A DNA stretch of 64,000 bases from CAWBRT01 sp963819175 (GTDB taxonomy: Bacteria; Acidobacteriota; Terriglobia; Terriglobales; Acidobacteriaceae). The notes beneath the pieces were generated by a model. That model was not told the DNA's origin. It saw nothing but the letters and a program-made list of their open reading frames with translations, and searched no databases. Both the position numbers and the translations under genes were made by a program. The stretch is taken from assembly GCA_963819175.1 (NCBI GenBank), contig CAWFVJ010000025.1:124001-188000 (forward strand), read 5' to 3'. Below are positions 37,435-45,875 of this stretch, in pieces (position 1 is the stretch's first letter; every line of letters begins with the position of its first letter).

Positions 37435-37477
37435 CCACCCCAGCAACGGCAGAAACAGCCGTTGCCGGGGACCCCGG
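37435..37477. repeat. Hairpin repeat, CACCCCAGCAA...TTGCCGGGGACCCCG type
   Basis: CCACCCCAGCAACGGC, a short AGAAACA loop and GCCGTTGCCGGGGACCCCGG form a strong stem. Related copies are at 58175-58214 and, weaker, 59268-59303. The rest of the 356-bp gap (37382-37737) shows no gene. Confidence 0.8.
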
Positions 37478-37737
37478 TTTGCGAACCGACGTGACGATCT
37501 ATGCATTGCCGGAAAAAGCAAATACATGGACCCTCACGTCGCGTCCTAACGGACGCTCCTCAGGGTGACACGCTGAAATAATCGTTTTGGGGATACACAA
37601 CCCTGACGCTGCTCTAATTTTTAAACCGCTCTATTGACCGCCGCAACCTAACTCCCTACCATTACAGTTCGACCCATCATATCAATTCAAGTTCTGTAAA
37701 TATCACGACGAATTAAGAAGCGAGAGAAGACATCACT

Positions 37738-39387
37738 ATGAAGCGCACAGCAATGCGAGGAGCAGACGCGCTGCTCGAAGCCCTCAAGATGGCGGGCACC
37801 CGGACGATCTTCACCCTCTCCGGAAATCACGTCATGTCGGTTTTCGATGCCGCCGTAGATAACAAAAACGAAATCGAACTCATTCACGTTCGCCAAGAGG
37901 GCGCGGCGGTTCACATGGCCGACGCCTGGGCGCGCATGACCGGCAAAGTCGGCGTCGCGATGGTGACCGGCGGACCCGGACACGCCAATGCGATCGGCGC
38001 CTTGTACACCGCCAAGTGCGGGGAAATGCCGGTGGTGCTGCTCTCCGGACATGCGCCGTTGCGCGAGCTTGGGCTGGGTGCATTCCAGGAAATGAAGCAG
38101 GCGGAAATGGCTGCGCCGGTGACCAAGGCGTCGTGGACGGCACAATCCACGGCCACGCTGCCGAAGGACCTTGCGCGTGCCTTTCGCATTGCGCAATCGG
38201 GACGCCCCGGCCCGGTTCATCTGAGCCTGCCGTCAGACGTGCTGGAGGCCGAGTTCAGCGGAAAGGGCCCCGAGGCCGGAGAGTTCGCGGCGGAGCTGCA
38301 GGCATTGGCGCCGGCAGCGGCGCGGGCGATTGTGCGGGAGATCGCGAATGCGCAGCGGCCACTGGTAATTGCGCCTCCCTTCCTGGCCACACCCTCGGGA
38401 CGCAAAGTGGTCGACGGGCTGCGGCAAGCTTTGGGTGTGCCGGTGGTGGTGATGGAGAGTCCGCGCGGCGTCAACGATCCGGGTCTGGGAGCCATCGCCG
38501 AGATACTGGCCGAATGCGATCTGATTGTCTTGCTCGGCAAGGCACTGGACTTCACTTTGCGCTTCGGCAAAGCTCCAGCCATGGCGCCGCAATGCCGATG
38601 GATCGCGATTGAGCCGGATGTCAAGCTGCTGGCGCGCGTGTCACGGACGCAAAAGGAGCGGTTGAGCCTGTCGGCGATTGCCGACGCCCGCAGTGCGGCG
38701 AACGCTTTGACGCAGGCGGCGGCGGACGGTGGCGCGGGACGTCACGAGCAGTGGGCTGCCGAGGTGCAGGCGGCAATCGACTACCGTCCCTGGGGGACGG
38801 ATGCGTCGGCATTTCCGCGAAATGGCGGGATGCACTCCACGGCGATGTGCCTCGCCCTGCAACCATTTCTGGACCGCCATGCCGATTCCATATTTGTCTG
38901 CGATGGCGGCGAACTCGGGCAGTGGGCCCAAGCCGTATTGAAAGCGCCGCGGAGGATCATCAATGGCTTTGCCGGGGCCATCGGGTCGTCGATTCCGTTT
39001 GCCATAGGAGCCAAGAAGGCATGCCCGGACAGCCCCGTTCTGTGCGTCCTGGGCGATGGCACATTCGGTTTCCACATGGCGGAGTTCGACACCGCCGTGC
39101 GCAATAAGCTGCCGTTCGTGGCGGTCGTCGGCAACGATGCCAAGTGGAACGCCGAGTACCAGATTCAGGTGCGCGATTTCGGCGAGCCGCGGGCGCTGGG
39201 CTGCACGCTGGCGCAGGCGACCCGTTACGATTTGGTCGCCAGTGCCTTGGGTGGCCACGGCGAGTTCGTGATGAAGGGCGAGGATTTGCCCGGTGCGCTG
39301 GAGCGGGCGTTCGCCAGCGGCAAACCGGCGTGCGTCAACGTTTTGATCCAGGGAACCCCGGCGCCGATTGTGCGCCGGAAGAAGTGA
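37738..39387 (+). CDS. Thiamine-diphosphate-dependent enzyme (acetolactate-synthase-like)
   Basis: 549 residues, intact. The N-terminal PYR domain has TIFTLSGNHVMSVFDAA, the activating Glu in ELIHVRQEGAAVHMADAWAR, and TGGPGHANAIGALYTAKCGE. The middle domain has RPLVIAPPFLATPSGRKVVD, and the C-terminal PP domain has the ThDP motif LCVLGDGTFGFHMAEFDTAV (GDG...N at VVGNDAKWN). It resembles oxalyl-CoA decarboxylase, benzoylformate decarboxylase and acetolactate synthase alike; no regulatory subunit is adjacent, so a decarboxylase or ligase of a 2-oxo acid is more likely than IlvB. The sodium/dicarboxylate-type transporter downstream on the other strand may handle a related acid. Confidence 0.85.
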   Translation: MKRTAMRGADALLEALKMAGTRTIFTLSGNHVMSVFDAAVDNKNEIELIHVRQEGAAVHMADAWARMTGKVGVAMVTGGPGHANAIGALYTAKCGEMPVVLLSGHAPLRELGLGAFQEMKQAEMAAPVTKASWTAQSTATLPKDLARAFRIAQSGRPGPVHLSLPSDVLEAEFSGKGPEAGEFAAELQALAPAAARAIVREIANAQRPLVIAPPFLATPSGRKVVDGLRQALGVPVVVMESPRGVNDPGLGAIAEILAECDLIVLLGKALDFTLRFGKAPAMAPQCRWIAIEPDVKLLARVSRTQKERLSLSAIADARSAANALTQAAADGGAGRHEQWAAEVQAAIDYRPWGTDASAFPRNGGMHSTAMCLALQPFLDRHADSIFVCDGGELGQWAQAVLKAPRRIINGFAGAIGSSIPFAIGAKKACPDSPVLCVLGDGTFGFHMAEFDTAVRNKLPFVAVVGNDAKWNAEYQIQVRDFGEPRALGCTLAQATRYDLVASALGGHGEFVMKGEDLPGALERAFASGKPACVNVLIQGTPAPIVRRKK

Positions 39388-39420
39388 GTTGGGAAGCGCG
39401 CGTTAGGGGCGGTTCCAAAC

Positions 39421-39537
39421 TACCCCAGGTTAGCCAAAAGCTGGCGAACCTGGGGCACCCGGCGGAAGAAGTAAAAACACCGCAACGGCAACTACCCCAC
39501 GTCAGTCCAAAAGCAGGACGGGAGTGGGGCACCCGGC
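39421..39537. repeat. Two hairpin repeats, TACCCCA...TGGGGCACCCGGC type
   Basis: Copies at 39421-39462 and 39493-39537 each open with TACCCCA and close with TGGGGCACCCGGC. They have different inner stems (GGTTAGCC / GGCGAACC and CGTCAGTCC / GGACGGGAG), the loops being AAAAGC. The third copy, inverted, is at 30717-30758. Different inner stems with conserved ends imply compensating changes, so the folded shape is maintained. They fill the convergent gap between the ThDP enzyme and the transporter. Confidence 0.85.
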
Positions 39538-39557
39538 ACCCATGAACTTCAGCCGGT

Positions 39558-41018
39558 CTACCAGATCCCAATCAACTTCCAATAGGGTAAGCCAATGGCG
39601 AAGTTGATGAGGAAACTCACGGCGGCCACGGTGGCGCCCATCTTCCACCAGGTGCGCTGATCGACGTATCCGGTTCCGAACAAGACGGGCGACAAGGCTC
39701 CGCCGTAGTGCGTGAGCATGCCGCCGTATCCCGCGCCGAACGCAACCAGGAAAAACAGCGGCAGGGCAGGAACCCGTGTAACCACCGCGATGGTAAAGAC
39801 GACCGGAATCATGGTTGCCACGAACGCGGCCATCGAGGCGAATACGTACCTGACGACCACGCTCAGAAAAACCAGCGCTGCGATGATGAGCAGCGGATGG
39901 AATCGGCTGACATTGAGGTTGGCGGCGATCGTCTTGGCCAGCCAGTCGAAGAATTTCACTCGCGACAGGGCCTCGGCCACACCGATGATTCCGCCGTACC
40001 AGATGAACGTGCTCCAAGCCGCTTTCGATTGCAGGATGGTTTCCCAGGTGACTACCCCTGTGAGCAGGCATCCGGCGACGAAGCCGATGGCAACCGCGGT
40101 CGCGTCGATCTTGAGAAACGATCCCAAAGCCCACCCGGTTACAGCCAGTACAAACAGCACGGCGAGGATTTTTTCCTTGGCCGACATCGGCCCTAATGTC
40201 GCCAGCCCTTTGTCGGCGATGGCCCGGTTGTCAATCCGTGTGAGTTCCGGCGGGTACAGCTTGTAAACCACCCACGGAATCGCCAGCAGGCATGCCAGGC
40301 CGGGCACCAGCGACGCCTTGGCCCATAGCAGCCAATCGACGTGGATCTTCAGGATGCTCTCGCCAAACGAGAGGACGAGCGCATTCGGCGCCATCGCGGT
40401 GAGGAACGTGTATCCGGTGGTAAAGCTTGTGTAATACAAGACAAGGGTGAGGTAAGCGCCGATACGTCGGGAGGTGGGACCCGGATAAGAATCCAGCGCC
40501 ACAGCCACGCTCTGGAAGACGGGATAAACCATGCCGCCGGTCCGGGCGGTATTCGATGGGGTTGCCGGGCTGATGACAAGGTCCGTCAGGACGGCGACAT
40601 AACCCAATCCCAGCGTGGTCTTTCCGAGCTTGCCGATGAGAAAATAAGCGACTCGCCGGCCCAGTCCGGTGGAGATGAAGGCCGCGCTGATCATGAAGGC
40701 CGAAAAGACCAGCCATGCGGTTGTACTGGCGTAGCCGCTGAGCAAGGCCCCAAGATTGCGGAATGCCAGGCCGGAGATGGCGATCACGGCAATCAAGATC
40801 ACCGCTTCGTCGAAGGGCCTCAGGATCAATCCGACGATGGCCGCCAGATAAACCGCGAATAGCCGCCATGCAATAACGCTTAACCCCGCGGGCGAGGGAA
40901 GCAAGAGGAGGACGAGCAGCACGGCCATGCATACGCCGAGCTTCCATAGCTTGGGATCGAGCTTGCTCTTCTGTTCTGGTTCGGTGCGGCCCTGGCGAAC
41001 TTCAGATCCGGTGGCCAT
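39558..41018 (-). CDS. DASS/SLC13-type anion:sodium symporter
   Basis: 486 residues from ATG 41018, with GGGAGGGGGC upstream on the minus strand; an open extension to 41219 has no site. About 12 membrane helices are visible, with the family marks AFMISAAFISTGLGRRVAYF, LTDLVISPATPSNTARTGGM (SNT motif), ALVLSFGESILKIHVDWLLW, and WSTFIWYGGIIGVAEALSRV near the second SNT-like half. Members import dicarboxylates, tricarboxylates or sulfate with sodium. The exact ion is unknown; neighbours suggest a carboxylate. Confidence 0.88.
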   Translation of the reverse strand: MATGSEVRQGRTEPEQKSKLDPKLWKLGVCMAVLLVLLLLPSPAGLSVIAWRLFAVYLAAIVGLILRPFDEAVILIAVIAISGLAFRNLGALLSGYASTTAWLVFSAFMISAAFISTGLGRRVAYFLIGKLGKTTLGLGYVAVLTDLVISPATPSNTARTGGMVYPVFQSVAVALDSYPGPTSRRIGAYLTLVLYYTSFTTGYTFLTAMAPNALVLSFGESILKIHVDWLLWAKASLVPGLACLLAIPWVVYKLYPPELTRIDNRAIADKGLATLGPMSAKEKILAVLFVLAVTGWALGSFLKIDATAVAIGFVAGCLLTGVVTWETILQSKAAWSTFIWYGGIIGVAEALSRVKFFDWLAKTIAANLNVSRFHPLLIIAALVFLSVVVRYVFASMAAFVATMIPVVFTIAVVTRVPALPLFFLVAFGAGYGGMLTHYGGALSPVLFGTGYVDQRTWWKMGATVAAVSFLINFAIGLPYWKLIGIW

Positions 41019-41400
41019 GCCCCCTCCCTTTTGTGGCCTCTGGTGCCACAGGCGGTTTCTTTCCGATGTCACTGGTATAGCACCGCAAGCGAATCCGGTG
41101 GAAGCCGAAAACGCAAGAGGATGTGTGGTTGAGGCTGAAGCCCCCGTCCGGCGATGAAGCCAGGGTCGCGGCACCCTCCCCGGCCGAAGCCGGTACGCAA
41201 CTGTTGTGACCACAGTCATACGCTGAATTGACGGCTCCGGGATACACTAGAGCGGTCTCAAAATAGATATACCCAGTGCCAGCAACGCCGGGCTGAACGC
41301 ACGGCTCCTTCGCCAGCGAGTCCCGAAGCGAGTGGGATTGCGCGCGGTCGAGTAAAGAGGCGTTGAGCACAAGTTGGATGAAAGCGAGGATTGGGCGTTT
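41019..41400. other. Gene-free stretch between divergent genes
   Basis: 382 bp between the DASS transporter (minus) and threonine aldolase (plus). Short frames on both strands are shadows. An isolated TTGACG at 41231 hints at a -35 box but no matching -10 follows at the right distance. Confidence 0.5.
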
Positions 41401-42459
41401 ATGGAAATGATTGACCTGCGAAGCGACACCGTCACGAAACCTACCCGCGAAATGCGCTTGGCAATGTTCAATGCCGAAGTGGGAGACGATGGCTACGGAG
41501 AGGACCCAACGGTGCGCAAGCTCGAAGAACTGGCGGCGCAAATGACCGGCAAGGAAGAAGGCATGTTCGTGGCCAGCGGCACCATGGGAAACCAGGCCGC
41601 CATTATGGTTCATACACGGAAGTGCGACACCGTCATTTGCGAGGCCACGGCGCATATTTACGGAACGGAAGCAGGCGCGATCTCCGGGTTGTCTGGCGCG
41701 CAGCCTCTACCGGTTGCAGCCGTTCACGGCAAACTCACGCCCGAGCTGATTGAGGACTTCATCAAGAGCGACAAGAAAAGGAATGTTTCACGCACGGCGC
41801 TGATCGCGGTCGAGAACACTCACAACCGGGCAGGCGGCACGTATTACACGCCCACGGAGTTGGAGGCGGTCAAGCGGCTGGCGGACAAATATTCGGTGCC
41901 GGTCCACATGGACGGCGCGCGGATTTTCAATGCCGCGGTAGCTCAAGGCATTTCGGTGCCGACGCTAGCTCAACATGCGGATTCGATGCAGTTTTGCCTC
42001 TCGAAGGGATTGGGCGCGCCCGTGGGGTCGCTGGTGGTCGGAACCCGCGATTTTATCTTTCAGGCGCGCCGTGCGCGAAGCGTGCTCGGCGGTTCAATGC
42101 GTCAGGCGGGTATTCTGGCCGCGGCGGGCATTGTGGCGCTCACCACGATGGTAGAGCGACTGGCAGAAGACCATCTCCACGCGCGCATCCTTGCCGAAGC
42201 AATCGCCAACACCAAAGTAAAGTTTGACCTATCGGCTGTGCAAACCAACATTGTCATATTCGACGTTTCTCCTCTCGGAATGAAGGCTGCCGAGTTCATC
42301 GACGAGCTGAAAGCGAGCAACATAAAGGCGAGTGAATATGGCAAATACCTGGTGCGCCTGGTTACGCACAAAGATGTCTCGCGCGCCGAGATCGACTATG
42401 CCGTGGGCGTGCTCGCGAAACAGTGCAACCGGAAGAAGACTTCGCAGGTGCACGCATAG
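41401..42459 (+). CDS. ltaE: Low-specificity L-threonine aldolase
   Basis: 352 residues from ATG 41401; a TTG at 41374 is possible. MIDLRSDTVTKPTREMRLAM is the family start. VGDDGYGEDPTVRKLEELAA, FVASGTMGNQAAIMVHT, AVENTHNRAGGTYYTP, VHMDGARIFNAAVA and the PLP lysine block CLSKGLGAPVGSLVVG (Lys202) follow. It splits L-threonine or allo-threonine to glycine and acetaldehyde, or runs the reverse. Intact and alone. Confidence 0.95.
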   Translation: MEMIDLRSDTVTKPTREMRLAMFNAEVGDDGYGEDPTVRKLEELAAQMTGKEEGMFVASGTMGNQAAIMVHTRKCDTVICEATAHIYGTEAGAISGLSGAQPLPVAAVHGKLTPELIEDFIKSDKKRNVSRTALIAVENTHNRAGGTYYTPTELEAVKRLADKYSVPVHMDGARIFNAAVAQGISVPTLAQHADSMQFCLSKGLGAPVGSLVVGTRDFIFQARRARSVLGGSMRQAGILAAAGIVALTTMVERLAEDHLHARILAEAIANTKVKFDLSAVQTNIVIFDVSPLGMKAAEFIDELKASNIKASEYGKYLVRLVTHKDVSRAEIDYAVGVLAKQCNRKKTSQVHA

Positions 42460-42527
42460 CGCGGCCACGGAATATTGAGGGGCACCTGCTAGTGTGGTGT
42501 CCCGGAAGTTCATGAAATGAATCTTTA

Positions 42528-42673
42528 GGAGTGTCATTCTGAGCGACCACAGGGAGCGAAGAATCCCAGCACGGCGCGGGGTCGAAGCGCAGTCGAAGGA
42601 TTTATCGGAAAACTCCGAGCAGCGCGGTGTGGAACAGTTTCCAGGGATGCTTCGCTTCGCTCAGCATGACAGC
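42528..42673. repeat. Dispersed intergenic repeat (long copy)
   Basis: AGGAGTGTCATTCTGAGCGA on the left and GATGCTTCGCTTCGCTCAGC plus ATGACA on the right make an imperfect inverted repeat of about 145 bp with GAAGGATTTAT in the centre. It is the largest copy of the CATCCTGAGC family in the window and occupies most of the 334-bp gap before the flavodoxin-like gene. Confidence 0.75.
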
Positions 42674-42793
42674 ACAGAACCTGTTTTCTGGCGCGGCGTG
42701 ACACCTTGAGTTATGTTGCAATCTTTTGGGCATCACACTCGCTCGCGCAAGGTCATCAACGGGAAGAAGACTCTATCCTTACGAGGTATTGCA

Positions 42794-43447
42794 ATGAAGG
42801 TGATGGCATTCAACGGAAGTCCGCGAAAGACTTGGAACACGGCAACCCTGCTGCAGAAAGCTCTGGAAGGAGCAGCGTCCAAGGGAGCGGAAACGAAACT
42901 CGTCCATTTGTATGATCTGAAATATACGGGCTGCAAGAGCTGCTTCGCCTGCAAAACAAGAGGCGGCCCAAGCTATGGCAAGTGCGCGGCGCAGGATGAC
43001 TTGACGCCAATCCTGAAAGAGATCGTAGACGCCGATGCCATTATTCTGGGCTCGCCGATCTACTTCGGGACAGTTTCCGGTGAGATGAAATCGTTCATGG
43101 AGCGCCTGCTGTTTCCGTATCTGAAGTACAGCCTTGCGGCGGAGACACTCTTTCCGAAAAAGATACATACCGGCATCATCTATGCGATGAATGTTACCGA
43201 GCAGGTGATGATTGAGCGTGGATACCGAAACCATCTCCTGCTGAATGAAGAATTCCTGCAGCGGATGCTCGGCGCCTCAGAGACGCTTTGCTGCTTCGAC
43301 ACCTACCAGTTCGATGACTACTCGAAGCTGGTGGCGGAACGCTACAATGTGGAAGAAAAAGCGGCGAGGCGCAAGCAAGTGTTTCCGCAGGATTGCGAAA
43401 AAGCATTCCAAATGGGCGCGAGGTTCGCCAGCACGGTCGTTGCATAG
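42794..43447 (+). CDS. Flavodoxin-fold NAD(P)H-dependent reductase with Cys cluster motif
   Basis: 217 residues from ATG 42794, with ACGAGG upstream. The flavodoxin-like FMN site MKVMAFNGSPRKTWNTATLL opens the protein. GCKSCFACKTRGGPSYGKC gives a CX2CX2CX10C pattern close to that of iron-sulfur flavoproteins, then ADAIILGSPIYFGTVSGEMK with the second FMN loop. It probably reduces a quinone, flavin or iron-sulfur partner. The longer Cys spacing makes a 4Fe-4S cluster likely but not certain. Confidence 0.8.
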   Translation: MKVMAFNGSPRKTWNTATLLQKALEGAASKGAETKLVHLYDLKYTGCKSCFACKTRGGPSYGKCAAQDDLTPILKEIVDADAIILGSPIYFGTVSGEMKSFMERLLFPYLKYSLAAETLFPKKIHTGIIYAMNVTEQVMIERGYRNHLLLNEEFLQRMLGASETLCCFDTYQFDDYSKLVAERYNVEEKAARRKQVFPQDCEKAFQMGARFASTVVA

Positions 43448-43557
43448 GCTGAGGCCCCGCCCCACGCAAGCCCAACAGAAGGCTTGAATGGGCCACCGAG
43501 TCGATTTTACAGACTAGTGTACTGGTTCACGGACTTGGAACAAGGTAAGGGCTGGGT

Positions 43558-44469
43558 ATGGAACTGCGACACCTTCGATATTTCATTGCAGTTGCCACGG
43601 AAATGAGCTTCACACATGCCTCGGAGAAGCTTCATATCGCCCAACCAGCGCTTAGCCAACAAATTCGACAGCTCGAAGACGAACTGGGGGTTGTTCTGAT
43701 TGAGCGTGGTCGTCCGCTCAGGCTAACAGAGGCGGGCAAGCTGTTCCTCGACCGCGCCTGCAGCATTCTGTCCAGCATTGACTCTGCGAGAGACGAGGTT
43801 AGTCGTATAGGCTGTGGCTTCCTTGGTCGACTCTCAATTGCTTTTGCTGGATCCGCCATGTTCTCGATCCTGCCAGAGATCCTGAAGCTATTTCGAGAGA
43901 CTTATCCTGGTGTCGAGCTTAGGCTCTACGAGATGCTTTCTGCCGAAATCGTGCAGGCCCTACGTAACGGTGAAATCGATGCGGGATTCCCTCGTCCCCC
44001 GATCGGACCATCGGACGATTTCGATGAGAAGCTACTTGTCACTGAGCCTTTTACAGTCGTCGTTCCCTCGCACCATCACTTTGCATCTCGCCTTGACATC
44101 TCTTTTGTTGAACTTGCAGGGGAGCCACTGATCCTTTACCCGCGCTATCCTCTGCCGAGTGCCACAGACGTCATCGTGCGGGCCTGCCAAGGTGCTGGCT
44201 TCGAACCCTGGATCATTCAAGAGGTTCGGCATATGCAAACTGCGATTGGGCTTGTCTCCTCGGGCGTCGGTCTCACTCTCGTCGCCCAATCGGTCGCACG
44301 GCATCCGCGCCAAGGCATTAGTTTTGTGCGACTGCGCGAAGGAAAGCCAACCCACAATCTCGCCTTGGCATGGCGCAAGGGAACTATTCCCATCGCATTG
44401 AAACACTTTCTCGATACGGTCGACCGCCTCACCCCAAAGCTGTTACGCGAAATGGCAAACGGCAGCTAG
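43558..44469 (+). CDS. LysR-type transcriptional regulator
   Basis: 303 residues. HTH MELRHLRYFIAVATEMSFTH and LHIAQPALSQQIRQLEDELG (residues 1-60), then a periplasmic-binding-like effector domain with GRLSIAFAGSAMFSILPEIL and ALRNGEIDAGFPRP. DNA from here to about 47.2 kb is visibly AT-richer, with codons unlike those of upstream genes. It likely controls the hydrolase and MFS genes that follow and responds to a small acid; the effector is unknown. Confidence 0.92.
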   Translation: MELRHLRYFIAVATEMSFTHASEKLHIAQPALSQQIRQLEDELGVVLIERGRPLRLTEAGKLFLDRACSILSSIDSARDEVSRIGCGFLGRLSIAFAGSAMFSILPEILKLFRETYPGVELRLYEMLSAEIVQALRNGEIDAGFPRPPIGPSDDFDEKLLVTEPFTVVVPSHHHFASRLDISFVELAGEPLILYPRYPLPSATDVIVRACQGAGFEPWIIQEVRHMQTAIGLVSSGVGLTLVAQSVARHPRQGISFVRLREGKPTHNLALAWRKGTIPIALKHFLDTVDRLTPKLLREMANGS

Positions 44470-44657
44470 CGCGAAAGGCCATAGTGGGGCCCAATGAAGC
44501 CGTAATTTAGCCATAGTTTAAGCTTATGCAACTATATCGAGACAGTCTTTGACCTTTTCCCCGCCGCAGTACAGAATCAGTCCCCGTCAGATCCCAATAT
44601 TTATTAATTGCCGATATCTGGTGACTGCTCGCATGCCGTCACGTTTAGGAGGAGAGG

Positions 44658-45614
44658 ATGACCGCACTTGAGAAGGCGATGCAGGATGCCGCAGCATCCG
44701 GCATTCAGTTTAGTCGTGTTAAGACCAATGGCCTGAATATGCACGTGGCTCGCAAGGGCCGCGGATATCCGCTTGTGTTGCTCCATGGATGGCCAGAATT
44801 CTGGATGGCACTCCGGCCTATTATGGACAGGATAGGTGGCGAATACGATTTGATCGTGCCGGATCTCCGAGGTTGCGGCGACACGGGGAAGCCGACCTCA
44901 GGTCCCGACAAAAATGCAACCGCCGCAACTCACGCCGACGATCTGAAGGGCTTATTGGATGAACTCGGAATCAAGAAGTTTGGCATTGTCGGTGGCGACC
45001 TCGGTGCTTATGTTTCTCAGGCTTTTGCACAGAAGTACCAGGATCTAGGGCTTTTGTCCGGCATCATGTACTTCTGCACGCCTTATCCAGGACTAGGTCA
45101 TAGGTACGGCCAGCCTGACCATCTCATCGAAGTCTGGTACCAGTATTTCCAGCAGCTTCCATGGGCTGCTAAGCTCGTCGGTTCGTCTCGCGAAGCTTGC
45201 AGGATGTACATCAAACACTTCCTCGATCACTGGTCCGGCGACAATCCAGAAGTGTTTAAGGAGTGGATGGATATCTGGGTCGATAACTTCATGAAGAACG
45301 ACAACATCCAAGGTGGTTTTGACTGGTATTTGAGTTCAGGCCCAAGTCGCCGCCTCTGGCTTGAAGGACGCCTTCCGAAACCACCGGTGATAACGGTTCC
45401 TTGCCGCTTCTTGTGGGGTAATCGCGACCCCCTCATTCCACCCGCATGGTCCGACAAACTGGGTGAGTACTTCTCCAACTTTTCAATCGAGTTTGTGGAT
45501 GCAGGGCACTACGTACACCTCGAAGTGCCGGATCTTGTCGTCAAAGAAATTCGGGAGTTCTTTACCAAAGTGGCACCCGAATCTGTGTCGGCCAAGGCAT
45601 CTGGATCGCGTTAA
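44658..45614 (+). CDS. Alpha/beta hydrolase, epoxide hydrolase/dehalogenase-like
   Basis: 318 residues, ATG 44658 with AGGAGGAGAGG upstream. LVLLHGWPEFWMALRPIMDR holds the HGxP oxyanion motif, LIVPDLRGCGDTGKPT follows, and the nucleophile is Asp114 in GIVGGDLGAYVSQAF. A cap domain with LYW-like WYQYFQQLPWAA comes next. The acid is probably Asp in LWGNRDPLIPP, and the base His is in VDAGHYVHLEVPD. An Asp nucleophile excludes a plain esterase and fits epoxide hydrolases or haloacid-type dehalogenases. The usual GHDxG is GGDLG here. Confidence 0.88.
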   Translation: MTALEKAMQDAAASGIQFSRVKTNGLNMHVARKGRGYPLVLLHGWPEFWMALRPIMDRIGGEYDLIVPDLRGCGDTGKPTSGPDKNATAATHADDLKGLLDELGIKKFGIVGGDLGAYVSQAFAQKYQDLGLLSGIMYFCTPYPGLGHRYGQPDHLIEVWYQYFQQLPWAAKLVGSSREACRMYIKHFLDHWSGDNPEVFKEWMDIWVDNFMKNDNIQGGFDWYLSSGPSRRLWLEGRLPKPPVITVPCRFLWGNRDPLIPPAWSDKLGEYFSNFSIEFVDAGHYVHLEVPDLVVKEIREFFTKVAPESVSAKASGSR

Positions 45615-45875
45615 CTGAATAAGCGCGACTGGGGCAAACTGCGCCCTGGTCGTGTTTCTAAATCGCAGTTCTCTTGTGAGCGTCTAGGAGCTGTTGAAGC
45701 CGACCACGGGTCGCGAAGTTCTGCACAAGGAGGGGGACCTGCTTAATTGACGCTGGTCTCTCGATGGAATTGGACATCGTCTGGACCAAGAAGCGGCGCA
45801 TGTATTCGTAGACTCTGCATTTGCCGCTATAACGACAGTCTGTAAGAGTCGAGGATTACGAAAGGTGGCACATAT

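Noticed and set aside
37738..39387. Calling the ThDP enzyme IlvB (acetolactate synthase)
   Set aside because: No IlvN or branched-chain gene is near and the sequence fits other ThDP decarboxylases equally, so only the family is named.
45628..45660. Possible terminator after the hydrolase
   Set aside because: CGACTGGGGC and GCCCTGGTCG pair only partly, and the T tract is weak.
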